From Spirosoma agri (GTDB lineage Bacteria > Bacteroidota > Bacteroidia > Cytophagales > Spirosomataceae): a stretch of DNA of 64,000 nt. The translations under genes and the position numbers were made by a program. Shown here one piece after another: positions 8,858 to 16,417 of this stretch. The stretch is taken from the NCBI RefSeq assembly GCF_010747415.1, contig NZ_JAAGNZ010000002.1, positions 558,001 to 622,000 on the forward strand, read 5' to 3'. Numbering within the stretch: the first letter of the stretch is position 1; each line of letters begins with the position of its first letter. Below the pieces are notes generated by a model. It was not told the DNA's origin. It made no database searches and saw only the letters and a list, made by a program, of their open reading frames with translations.

Positions 8858-9391
8858 ATGAAAGATTTAGCAAGACTGCGCACGTCGATCAAAGAAAGTG
8901 TCGAACTAGCGCTGAACCAACAGATACAAATGGAAATGGTTTCGTCGTCGAAGTACCTGGCGATGGCGGGCTGGTGTGACCGTAACGGACTTGATCATAG
9001 CGCGGGTTTTTTCTACAAACAGTCGGAAGAAGAGCGCAAGCATGGTATGAAAATTTTCCATTATCTCTGCGACCAGGGAGCAATGGCGTTTTCGCCCGAA
9101 GTACCAGCAGTAGGTCAGGAATTTGATTCGCTGCGGGCTGTATTTGAAACGGCACTCGAACAGGAAATTGCGGTAACGGATTCCATCAATCGGATCATTG
9201 GCGTATGCCGTCGCGAAAGCGATTACGCTACCGAAGAGTTGATGAAGTGGTACGTGAGAGAGCAAATGGAAGAAGAATACATCGCCCGTCGTTGCCTGGA
9301 CCTCTTCGACCAGATTCCTGCCGACCAGCTATATTATTTGGACAAGAAAGTGTCCAGCGTTACCTACGAGGACAACGTCTTTGGCGAATAG
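8858..9391 (+). CDS. ftnA: Ferritin (iron storage)
   Basis: A 177-residue four-helix ferritin that oxidises and stores iron in the cytoplasm as a 24-mer. The diiron ligands are visible: the helix A region with EMVSSSKYLAMAGWCD, the SEEERKHGMKIFHYL helix with the E-x2-H pattern, and EQEIAVTDSINRIIG. Length fits non-haem bacterial ferritins. It starts with ATG at 8858 and ends in a strong bidirectional terminator. Neighbouring DUF6686-like, HMA-like and DUF6607 genes and the shared palindromes suggest an iron regulon. Confidence 0.94.
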   Translation: MKDLARLRTSIKESVELALNQQIQMEMVSSSKYLAMAGWCDRNGLDHSAGFFYKQSEEERKHGMKIFHYLCDQGAMAFSPEVPAVGQEFDSLRAVFETALEQEIAVTDSINRIIGVCRRESDYATEELMKWYVREQMEEEYIARRCLDLFDQIPADQLYYLDKKVSSVTYEDNVFGE

Positions 9392-9407
9392 GAAGTTAAC
9401 GAGAACC

Positions 9408-9440
9408 AAAAAAAGGCATCCTGGTCAGGATGCCTTTTTT
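9408..9440. terminator. Strong bidirectional terminator
   Basis: A 13-base stem (AAAAGGCATCCTG with CAGGATGCCTTTT) with a two-base loop, flanked by an A-run and a T-run. It ends ferritin on the plus strand and the HMA-like gene on the minus strand. Confidence 0.9.
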
Positions 9441-9461
9441 GTTGCTGGCTATGATCTCTAG

Positions 9462-9677
9462 TTAATTCAATACCGTGCACTGCAAGCCAGCCTTTGTCAG
9501 CAGCCGGATTATATCAGACTCCGTGAGCGATTCCGTTTCGATACGTAACACACAGTCGCAGTCCTCCAGATCGATGCTCCAGCGGCAGATACCCCGTAAT
9601 TTGCATAAGCGGCAGGCCGCCCGGTGAATCCGCTGGTCTGAGTTGATATTCGTTCGGAAAACAAGTACGTTTCGCAT
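9462..9677 (-). CDS. HMA-like small protein lacking the CxxC motif
   Basis: A protein of about 71 residues. I prefer the second ATG (9677, MRNVLVFRTNI), though 9683 is possible. Its length and strand-helix-strand-strand-helix-strand pattern (VLVFRTNI, RAACRLCKLRGICRWSIDLEDCDCVLRIE, DIIRLLTKAGLQCTVLN) fit a heavy-metal-associated ferredoxin-like fold. The metal-binding GMTCxxC loop is absent, replaced by TNINSDQRI, so direct metal binding at the usual site is unlikely. Cysteines elsewhere (CRLC, CDC) could still bind metal. It lies nine bases after the 114-residue gene and is probably co-transcribed with it. Confidence 0.6.
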   Translation of the reverse strand: MRNVLVFRTNINSDQRIHRAACRLCKLRGICRWSIDLEDCDCVLRIETESLTESDIIRLLTKAGLQCTVLN

Positions 9678-9686
9678 AAGCATCGG

Positions 9687-10031
9687 TCAATTCTGGGCAT
9701 TCCGAAGTGTCTCAAACCAATGTAACCGGGCTACGGCTTTACTGAGCATTCGTTTTAATTCGGTCAGTTCGTGCGGTTTAAAGCTAAAGCTCAAGTAACG
9801 AGAAGGTGTGCTAAGGTGAACCCGATCTTCGTGCGGATGCACCTCAAAATATACATTCATATCAATACTTCTCACATTCCATTCAAGCGCCAGAAAATCA
9901 TCGTAGCATAGCCATTGTGTAATGTTGTTGAACTGTAAAGCAATGTTATGGGCATCATCAGGGGCGGGATGTCCGTAAAGCACGATCCGGCCACTAACTG
10001 ATTCGGACAAGAGATGGCATTGACATTGCAT
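9687..10031 (-). CDS. DUF6686-like small protein (second copy)
   Basis: A 114-residue protein of unknown function with the same layout as the 119-residue protein at 8389: an N-terminal Cys-containing segment (MQCQCHLLSESVSGRIVLYG), a strand and helix region (IALQFNNITQWLCYDDFLALE), then RVHLSTPSRYLSFSFKPHEL and a helix with LKRMLSKAVARLHWFE. No signal peptide or membrane segment. It is the first gene of a two-gene minus-strand unit with the HMA-like gene and is divergent from the DUF6607 gene; the spacer holds a TTTAGA-type palindrome. Confidence 0.62.
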   Translation of the reverse strand: MQCQCHLLSESVSGRIVLYGHPAPDDAHNIALQFNNITQWLCYDDFLALEWNVRSIDMNVYFEVHPHEDRVHLSTPSRYLSFSFKPHELTELKRMLSKAVARLHWFETLRNAQN

Positions 10032-10151
10032 ACGCGTTGAGGCCTTAGTTGGTTAATGATGAAGAACTGTCGGGTTAAGGCACCGAATACAACGGCGATT
10101 GTATAACCTGAATTCCTGATGACAACGTCGACACTGCAAACGTATTCTCTA

Positions 10152-10168
10152 TTTAGAATTATTCCAAA
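10152..10168. promoter_or_regulatory. Candidate metal-regulator operator 3
   Basis: TTTAGAATTATTCCAAA has the same 6-5-6 geometry as the palindrome at 8331, with one mismatch, and also reads as an 8-1-8 palindrome. It lies in the spacer of the divergent DUF6686-like and DUF6607 genes. Confidence 0.5.
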
Positions 10169-10251
10169 CAAAGGGTTGGATTTATTCGTTCTGATGCGCT
10201 ATATTGTTAATTTATAAGTCTGAATTGACCTTTACGAAGGCATTACTACCT

Positions 10252-11181
10252 ATGCGTCTACTCTTATCGTGTTCACTACTTATGCTGGGCGCTAGCGCTG
10301 TTCTGGTGCAGGCACAGCCCAAAAACGAAGATATTGCAGCCATTAAGGGCCAATGTGGCTGTCATGATGTGAGCTTTTTGTACGCTGAAACCTTTGCACC
10401 CGAGAAGAGCTACGTGTTTAAGGATCGCTATACGGCTAAAGGTACGGAGTGGGTATTTGTCGAGGAAGAATCCGGCCCGGCGTCCCGGCCGACTAAGCTG
10501 GTCATTCAACATCTGTTGGTTGCTGGCGACAGCATCGTCATCAAGCACTGGCGCGAGGACTGGATTTATCAGAATACCAGGCTGCTCCGGTTTGACCAGA
10601 ATGCTTCCTGGAAACGGGCTGACATCACCCCCGCTCAGGCCAAAGGCCAATGGACGCAAAAAGTATTCGAGGTCGATGATAGTCCGCGTTATGAAGGATC
10701 AGCAACATGGATTCATGCCGACGGACGGCATTACTGGGAAAATACAACCGACGCACCGCTACCGCGTCGGGAATATACCAAACGTACGGATTACAATGTT
10801 ATGCGTCGGACCAATCATCACGAAATTCGCCCTGATGGGTATGTGCATGAACAGGATAACGACAAACTCATCCGCTCCGAAGCTGGCGATCAGTTGATTG
10901 TTTCGGAGAAGGGCCAGAATGTGTACCGTCGGACCGATGAGAAAAAATGCCAGTCTGCCAAAGCGTGGTGGGCCAGGAACCGGGCCTATTGGGCTGACGT
11001 GCGTTCGGTCTGGAACGATGTATTGGCTAAGCGGGAAACGGTTGCTATTCGGGGACAGGTAAAAGGGGGCGTATTGAGTCGCGAACTGGACGAACTGGAG
11101 CGAACGTACCAGCAGCAGCCCGTTGCCTCCGTAACAAATAAACAGCTCATCCGTCAGACCATCGAAAAATATCTGAAGTAG
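10252..11181 (+). CDS. DUF6607 family exported protein
   Basis: A 309-residue exported protein from the preferred ATG at 10252 (MRLLLSCSLLMLGASAVLVQAQ, a good signal peptide); the longer TTG start at 10204 would bury the signal. The mature part is rich in Trp, Tyr and charged residues (KHWREDWIYQNTRLLRFD, YWENTTDAPLPRREYTKRTDYNV, RRTNHHEIRPDGYVHEQDN), which matches the DUF6607 family as I know it; its function is not established, though I recall it near haem or iron uptake genes. CGCH near the mature N-terminus is notable. The iron-like palindrome upstream and the ferritin neighbourhood support an iron or haem link, by inference. Confidence 0.75.
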   Translation: MRLLLSCSLLMLGASAVLVQAQPKNEDIAAIKGQCGCHDVSFLYAETFAPEKSYVFKDRYTAKGTEWVFVEEESGPASRPTKLVIQHLLVAGDSIVIKHWREDWIYQNTRLLRFDQNASWKRADITPAQAKGQWTQKVFEVDDSPRYEGSATWIHADGRHYWENTTDAPLPRREYTKRTDYNVMRRTNHHEIRPDGYVHEQDNDKLIRSEAGDQLIVSEKGQNVYRRTDEKKCQSAKAWWARNRAYWADVRSVWNDVLAKRETVAIRGQVKGGVLSRELDELERTYQQQPVASVTNKQLIRQTIEKYLK

Positions 11182-11367
11182 CGACTGTTGATTAGACTGG
11201 TAACCTACCAAAATTAAAAGTAGCTGGTTCGGCTGGGCCAAGCTCCCGCTTGTCCAGTTAACTTAGTCATCACTTGGAAGAGCACCAACAGATTTTGCCA
11301 GAGCAATTTGTAGAGCAGTGACAGAACAGGCCTAAGTTGTAGCAGAACGGAGAAGCTGACGTTGATC

Positions 11368-11655
11368 CTACGGATTGGCAAAAGTGCTTGTCGAGTCATT
11401 AACGGAAACCGGTCCCCATCCTGAAGCGGTATCGATGGGTACGCTGGCTGCTACCGTATCACAATCCTGAAGCCGTTGCTGCAAATTTTTGATCTGGGAT
11501 TCCTGCTGAGTAACATTCCGACGAAGATCCTGCGTGGCATCTTCAAGACGCTGGTGCCGGTTATAAGCCACTGCCAGCAATGCCGCCATTCCCAACAGTA
11601 GTACAAACACTACCGTCAGGAGTGAATATACGACTCCTCGACTAGCAACAGACAT
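11368..11655 (-). CDS. Small membrane-anchored coiled-coil protein
   Basis: Unknown protein of about 95 residues from the ATG at 11655 (MSVASRGVVYSLL). One transmembrane helix (YSLLTVVFVLLLGMAALLAV) is followed by a predicted coiled coil (HQRLEDATQDLRRNVTQQES, then QIKNLQQRLQDC) and a short acidic and Ser/Thr tail. The layout (N-in, C-out single pass) resembles small envelope scaffolds, but I do not recognise a family. It is a single gene between terminators. Confidence 0.55.
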   Translation of the reverse strand: MSVASRGVVYSLLTVVFVLLLGMAALLAVAYNRHQRLEDATQDLRRNVTQQESQIKNLQQRLQDCDTVAASVPIDTASGWGPVSVNDSTSTFANP

Positions 11656-11707
11656 GAGGTTTAGATGGAAAAGCGAAAGTTGCAAAGAAACAAAAAGCTG
11701 ACTCCAT

Positions 11708-11745
11708 AAAAAAACCTATGGCACATATGCGTCATAGGTTTCTTT
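11708..11745. terminator. Bidirectional terminator-like hairpin
   Basis: AAACCTATG (11711-11720 region) pairs with CATAGGTTT around a 12-base loop, with an A-run before and T-rich sequence after. It separates the DUF4136 gene from the membrane protein gene. Confidence 0.65.
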
Positions 11746-11765
11746 ATACATTGACTGATGAATGC

Positions 11766-12335
11766 TTATCGAGCGGCACCGTAATCCTGCCCGGCACTTT
11801 CCGGGAAGTTTTTCATAATGCTTGTCACGGTTTCGCGGAATGTCTGATCACGATCCCGTTCTTTATTCCGGTTGTTCAACTGGCCCGTTGCCCAGCCCTG
11901 CCAGATGATATCGTTCGTACGCGCATCCGATACGTTCACAACGACACGGTTTTCTTCGTACTGCCGCGAGTAAACATTGTTACCCATACCACCGTACCAC
12001 CAGGAGTACGGCGAGTACATGTTGTTCGACTGAATCTGCTGACGGTCGCGTGAGTCGGTAAAGAACCGAACGATAAGGTCCGCTTCGCCCTGCGTAACGG
12101 GTTTGTAACCGCGTGCTTTGAGTGACAGATCCAGTGCATCCGCTATCCGGCGCTGGTTTAGGTTGCTACCAACAATTGGATCGGCGTTACGCTGACGGTC
12201 CGCTTCGATACGATACGTGGCAAACTGCCGAACGTTCACTTTAGGATCATAGTCGTACTTAACCGTAATGGCCGGGGCGCAGGACGCCAGCGTGCCGGCG
12301 ATAAAAATACTGCTGATTATGCCTTTGAGTTTCAT
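11766..12335 (-). CDS. DUF4136 lipoprotein
   Basis: A 189-residue predicted lipoprotein with lipobox LASC (Cys19) followed by the DUF4136 domain: VKYDYDPKVNVRQFATYRIE near the N-terminus, RRIADALDLSLKARGYKPV in the middle, and VVVNVSDARTNDIIWQGWATG towards the end. These proteins are exported and of unknown function, common in Bacteroidota. A second family member lies at 58308-58880. The mid-region has an Asn/Tyr/Trp/Gly stretch. A TATCTTTG -7 element lies about 115 bases upstream on the minus strand. Confidence 0.87.
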   Translation of the reverse strand: MKLKGIISSIFIAGTLASCAPAITVKYDYDPKVNVRQFATYRIEADRQRNADPIVGSNLNQRRIADALDLSLKARGYKPVTQGEADLIVRFFTDSRDRQQIQSNNMYSPYSWWYGGMGNNVYSRQYEENRVVVNVSDARTNDIIWQGWATGQLNNRNKERDRDQTFRETVTSIMKNFPESAGQDYGAAR

Positions 12336-12449
12336 GTATTTGGATCGTTATGTTGTGTCAAATCGATTAATAAACGCTGGAAAAACGCTCATTCGTATAT
12401 GACACTCAAATAACTAAATAGCGTGGGTATTAGTTCCGATTCTTAGTCG

Positions 12450-12457
12450 CAAAGATA
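12450..12457 (-). promoter_or_regulatory. Candidate promoter -7 element for the DUF4136 gene
   Basis: Reads TATCTTTG on the minus strand, an exact TAnnTTTG match, leaving an untranslated leader of about 110 bases. No clear -33 element was found. Confidence 0.35.
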
Positions 12458-12560
12458 GGGCTCGATTTATAATTAAGTTTCTGATAGTCAAGCATTAATG
12501 ACATTTTAATTGGTGGCTGTCAGTCATCTGGCAGCACGATTATACTAGCGTGCTGCCCAT

Positions 12561-12591
12561 AAAAAAACACGACCGAAACAGTCGTGTTTTT
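12561..12591. terminator. Terminator after atpG
   Basis: AAAACACGAC pairs with GTCGTGTTTT around CGAAACA, with flanking A and T runs. It ends the atpA-atpG unit. Confidence 0.85.
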
Positions 12592-12612
12592 CCGCAATCC
12601 AGAAAAAAAGAA

Positions 12613-13500
12613 TTATGCGCTGGCCAGTGCTTCGGCACCACCTACGATTTCGAGAATCTCGGTCGTAATGGCGGCCTGACGTGTCCGGTTGTATACCAGG
12701 CGGAGTTCTTTAAGAAGCTCCCCAGCGTTTTCAGTTGCTTTATCCATGGCCGTCATCCGGGCACCGTGTTCCGATGCGTTGGAGTCGAGGACAGCTTTGT
12801 ATAGTTGAATCTTGAGTGTTTTCGGAATCAGCTCTGTAATGATTTCTTCTTCCGATGGCTCGAAGGTATAATTGATGGCTGATGCTGCCGAACCTGCGGG
12901 CGCTTCAGTAGCCACGATTGGCAACATTTGCTCAGTCCGCACGATCTGCATCGCTGCATTCTTGAATTCGTTGTAAATTACCTCAACGACATCATAGCGG
13001 CCAGCTGCGAATCCGGCCATCGCTTCTTCGGCTGCGGTCCGGACAGTAGCAAAGCTCAACGATTGAAATGCATCAACGTGAGCCGTGTTTACTTTAAAAC
13101 CACGTCGTTGGAACGCTTCCGCCCCTTTCTTGCCAATGGGCATAATTTCAACATTGCCCGACCGCGCCTGTGACGCGTATTTTTCATCGATCAGGGTCAG
13201 AGCAGCCTTGACAACGTTCGTGTTGAACGCGCCACACAGTCCACGATCCGATGTGACAACGATCAGCAGCACCCGGTCAATGGGACGAACCTGCTTGTAA
13301 GGGCTTTCCGACGCCGTTTCGGCGCCTGCCGATACAGTACCGAGCATCTGGCTCAGTTTCTTCGCGTATGGGCGTAGTTGTGTAATGTTATCCTGTGCCC
13401 GACGCAGTTTTGCCGCTGCCACCATTTTCATGGCTTTCGTGATTTGCTGCGTAGAGTTGATCGACGTAATCCGGGCGCGTACTTCTTTTAGTGATGCCAT
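12613..13500 (-). CDS. atpG: ATP synthase F1 subunit gamma
   Basis: Central stalk subunit of F1Fo ATP synthase, on the cytoplasmic face of the inner membrane. From the ATG at 13500 the protein has 295 residues and starts MASLKEVRARITSINSTQQI, the standard gamma N-terminus; the longer start would add only six residues. The KAMKMVAAAKLRRAQ helix and the C-terminal NRTRQAAITTEILEIVGGAEA helix form the rotating coiled coil. SDRGLCGAFN is another conserved motif. It follows atpA by 83 bases and ends in a terminator, so this unit contains only two of the eight subunits. Confidence 0.97.
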   Translation of the reverse strand: MASLKEVRARITSINSTQQITKAMKMVAAAKLRRAQDNITQLRPYAKKLSQMLGTVSAGAETASESPYKQVRPIDRVLLIVVTSDRGLCGAFNTNVVKAALTLIDEKYASQARSGNVEIMPIGKKGAEAFQRRGFKVNTAHVDAFQSLSFATVRTAAEEAMAGFAAGRYDVVEVIYNEFKNAAMQIVRTEQMLPIVATEAPAGSAASAINYTFEPSEEEIITELIPKTLKIQLYKAVLDSNASEHGARMTAMDKATENAGELLKELRLVYNRTRQAAITTEILEIVGGAEALASA

Positions 13501-13583
13501 GTTTTTGGTAGGAGTCAAGGGTGAGGAATCGGGTATAACAAACCGGATGGTTTCTTATACCCAATTCCTCACGCCGTCAACTA

Positions 13584-15158
13584 TTAGTATTGTGCCGACA
13601 GATCAGCAGCTACTTTCTTAAGCGCAGCCGTTGCTTCATCGGTAAGTTTACCCGCCCGAAGATCGTTCAGAACGTTCGGATACTGAGCACTTAACACCAT
13701 GGCAAATTCGCTCTCGAACGCCTTCACTTTATTGACAGGAACTTTATCGAGTAAGCCGTTCGTCGACGCGTAAATAATGGCAACCTGCTGTTCGACCGGT
13801 ACCGGCGAATACTGAGGTTGTTTCAGCATCTCCTGGTTCCGGCGACCACGTTCGATCGTCAGTTTTGTCGATGCATCAAGGTCAGAGCCGAACTTGGCGA
13901 AGGCTTCCAGCTCACGGAACTGGGCCTGGTCGAGTTTCAGCGTACCAGCCACTTTCTTCATCGATTTGATCTGAGCATTACCACCCACACGCGATACCGA
14001 AATACCTACGTTGATCGCCGGACGAATACCCGAGTTGAACAAGTTCGACTCCAGGAAGATCTGTCCGTCTGTAATCGAGATTACGTTCGTAGGAATGTAA
14101 GCCGATACGTCACCCGCCTGGGTTTCGATGATCGGTAATGCTGTCAATGAACCACCGCCCTTAACCCGGTCTTTCAACGAAGGTGGCAGATCGTTCATGT
14201 TCTTGGCGATCTCATCGTTGGAGTTAACCTTAGCGGCCCGTTCCAGCAAGCGGCTGTGCAGGTAGAACACGTCTCCCGGATAAGCCTCACGGCCTGGTGG
14301 GCGACGCAACAGCAACGATACTTCACGGTACGCAACGGCCTGTTTTGACAAATCGTCATAAACAACTAGCGCCGGGCGACCTGTATCGCGGAAGAATTCG
14401 CCAATGGCAGCACCCGTAAAAGGAGCAAAGAACTGCATTGGCGACGGATCGGATGCATTGGCTGCTACGATCACTGTGTAATCCATAGCACCAGCCTTAC
14501 GCAGTGTTTGCTCTACCTGTTTTACCGTCGATGCTTTCTGACCACAGGCAACGTAGATACAGAATACAGGCTGTCCCTTATCGTAGAATTCTTTCTGGTT
14601 GATGATCGTATCGATAGCCACGGCGGTTTTACCCGTCTGACGGTCACCGATGATCAATTCGCGCTGACCCCGACCGATGGGGATCATGGCGTCGATCGCT
14701 TTGATTCCTGTTTGCAGGGGTTCGTTTACTGGCTGCCGGAAAATAACACCCGGTGCTTTTCGCTCCAGCGGCATTTGAAACAACTCGCCCTGAATGGGAC
14801 CCATACCGTCAATTGGATGGCCCAGGGTGTTTACGACCCGGCCAAGGATACCATCGCCAACGTTTACGTAGGCAATCTGATCCGTCCGCTTAACGGTATC
14901 ACCTTCTTTGACGTCCGAATAATCGCCGAGCAATACAGCTCCGACGTTGTCTTCTTCCAGGTTCAGCGCCATAGCCTGCAGCCCGTTGTTGAACGACAGC
15001 AATTCACCGGCCTGCACTTTCGAGAGGCCGTAGATACGCGCTACGCCGTCGCCGATTTGCAGCACCGTACCGACTTCTTCGAGTTCAGCCTCGGTTTGTG
15101 TACCGGCTAACTGCTGGCGCAGAATGGCTGATATCTCGTCGGGTCTTACGGATTCCAT
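13584..15158 (-). CDS. atpA: ATP synthase F1 subunit alpha
   Basis: Non-catalytic nucleotide-binding subunit of the F1 head, 524 residues. Visible motifs include the N-terminal [14 protein letters not shown], Walker [12 protein letters not shown], the signature [14 protein letters not shown] and the C-terminal [14 protein letters not shown]. Length is typical. Upstream genes atpH, atpF, atpE and atpB, which often precede atpA, are absent; the next gene is a divergent FKBP isomerase. A TACCTTTG -7 element lies 38 bases upstream of the start on the minus strand. Confidence 0.98.
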   Translation of the reverse strand: MESVRPDEISAILRQQLAGTQTEAELEEVGTVLQIGDGVARIYGLSKVQAGELLSFNNGLQAMALNLEEDNVGAVLLGDYSDVKEGDTVKRTDQIAYVNVGDGILGRVVNTLGHPIDGMGPIQGELFQMPLERKAPGVIFRQPVNEPLQTGIKAIDAMIPIGRGQRELIIGDRQTGKTAVAIDTIINQKEFYDKGQPVFCIYVACGQKASTVKQVEQTLRKAGAMDYTVIVAANASDPSPMQFFAPFTGAAIGEFFRDTGRPALVVYDDLSKQAVAYREVSLLLRRPPGREAYPGDVFYLHSRLLERAAKVNSNDEIAKNMNDLPPSLKDRVKGGGSLTALPIIETQAGDVSAYIPTNVISITDGQIFLESNLFNSGIRPAINVGISVSRVGGNAQIKSMKKVAGTLKLDQAQFRELEAFAKFGSDLDASTKLTIERGRRNQEMLKQPQYSPVPVEQQVAIIYASTNGLLDKVPVNKVKAFESEFAMVLSAQYPNVLNDLRAGKLTDEATAALKKVAADLSAQY

Positions 15159-15543
15159 ATAAGTAGAATGAAATTTAGTGATTGATTTTCGGCCGCAAAG
15201 GTACGATTAAAATTCGATAAAATTATGAGATAAGCTATAATCAACGGCTGAATCTTAGACTTTTCCGGTAAAATAAGTAGCAGTGCCTAAGCCACTGAGC
15301 CAACAATTTAACCGTTTGCCCAAATTTGGAGTATTTAAAGAAAGTATGATTAGCAAAAACAGACAGTATCAGCTACTTTTATAAAGTACGCAGAATAGTC
15401 TTCCACGGCGGCATCTTCGCTGCCAGCGGTTCATAAATAAAGTTAAATTTCAGTGAAACGGTTGTTCTCCAAACTTTTCTGCTATCGGTTCACGTTTTAT
15501 CAATAAATCAGTTTACTGCATATCACTCCGTTTAAACGTTCGC
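15159..15543. other. Divergent intergenic region between atpA and the FKBP gene
   Basis: About 385 bases. The atpA-proximal end holds a promoter -7 element (15196-15203). The rest is AT-rich and shows no gene, repeat or RNA that I can support. Confidence 0.4.
15196..15203 (-). promoter_or_regulatory. Promoter -7 element of atpA
   Basis: TACCTTTG on the minus strand, an exact TAnnTTTG match, placing the transcription start about 30 bases before the atpA ATG. The -33 element is weak. Confidence 0.5.
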
Positions 15544-16317
15544 ATGAAGTTCAACCAATTGATGCTGGCCGGTATTGTGTCAGCCGTTTTTGTCGCCGGT
15601 GTTGCGACTGCCCAAGTCAAAAAGCCAGTTGCCAAGAAGCCAGTTTCGGGTGCTAAACCCGCAACAGCCGCAAAACCTGCCATGGGTGGGTCTTTAACAT
15701 CATCTCAGGATTCAATCAGCTACAGCATTGGCCTTTTTATGGCGCAAAACCTGAAACAGCAGGGCATGGGCGATCTGAATAATACTTTGCTCACGCGTGG
15801 TCTGGAGGATGCCATGAAAGGGCAGAAGACGTTGCTGACCCAGGAACAGGCCGGCATGGTGATGAACACGTTCATGCAAAAACAGTACGCCCTCAAAAAT
15901 GCCGAAGGTATGAAAGCGTCATCGGAGAATAAAAAGATCGGTACGGCGTTCCTGACCGAAAATAAAACGAAGACGGGTGTGGTGACAACGGCGAGCGGTT
16001 TGCAGTATTCGATCGAAAAAGAAGGAACCGGCGCTAAACCAACCGCTACGGATCGGGTTAAAGTACATTACACTGGCAAGTTGCTGGATGGAAAAGTATT
16101 CGATAGCTCGGTTGAACGTGGTCAGCCTGCGGAGTTTGGTGTGGGTGAAGTTATTAAAGGATGGACCGAGGCTCTTCAGTTGATGCCTGTTGGTTCTAAA
16201 TGGAAACTGTACATTCCATCGGATCTGGCGTACGGCGATCGGGGAGCCGGTGCTGACATTAAACCAGGCTCGACGCTGGTGTTTGATGTCGAGTTGCTTG
16301 ATATTGTTAAACAATAA
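15544..16317 (+). CDS. FKBP-type peptidyl-prolyl isomerase, FkpA/Mip-like
   Basis: Exported 257-residue folding helper that isomerises X-Pro bonds in the periplasm. A signal peptide (1-23, ending GVATAQ) is followed by a Lys/Pro/Ala-rich linker (KKPVAKKPVSGAKPATAAKP), an N-terminal FKBP dimerisation domain (DSISYSIGLFMAQNLKQQG to about 135) and a C-terminal FKBP domain (about 150-257) with VKVHYTGKLLDGKVFDSSVE, GWTEALQLMPVGSKW and IPSDLAYGDRGAG. All the usual active-site residues look present. A Prc-type protease follows in the same direction, 100 bases on, across a long hairpin. Confidence 0.93.
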   Translation: MKFNQLMLAGIVSAVFVAGVATAQVKKPVAKKPVSGAKPATAAKPAMGGSLTSSQDSISYSIGLFMAQNLKQQGMGDLNNTLLTRGLEDAMKGQKTLLTQEQAGMVMNTFMQKQYALKNAEGMKASSENKKIGTAFLTENKTKTGVVTTASGLQYSIEKEGTGAKPTATDRVKVHYTGKLLDGKVFDSSVERGQPAEFGVGEVIKGWTEALQLMPVGSKWKLYIPSDLAYGDRGAGADIKPGSTLVFDVELLDIVKQ

Positions 16318-16324
16318 GCGAGTG

Positions 16325-16390
16325 TGCGAACAGGCGAATGCGTCGGTAGTCATCAAGACTGGTTTTTATTGACGCGTTCGCCTGTTCGCA
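16325..16390. repeat. Long inverted repeat (20-bp arms) between FKBP and prc
   Basis: Arms at 16325-16344 and 16371-16390 (core GCGAACAGGCGAA) match over 20 bases with one mismatch around a 26-base loop. There is no T-run after the right arm, so this is either a weak terminator, an mRNA-stabilising hairpin or a dispersed palindromic repeat. Confidence 0.6.
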
Positions 16391-16417
16391 TTGCCGCAAC
16401 TAACTTGGGTAATGTAG

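Noticed and set aside
14508..15110. 200-codon plus-strand frame inside atpA
   Set aside because: It is antisense to a highly conserved gene and simply reflects atpA codon structure.
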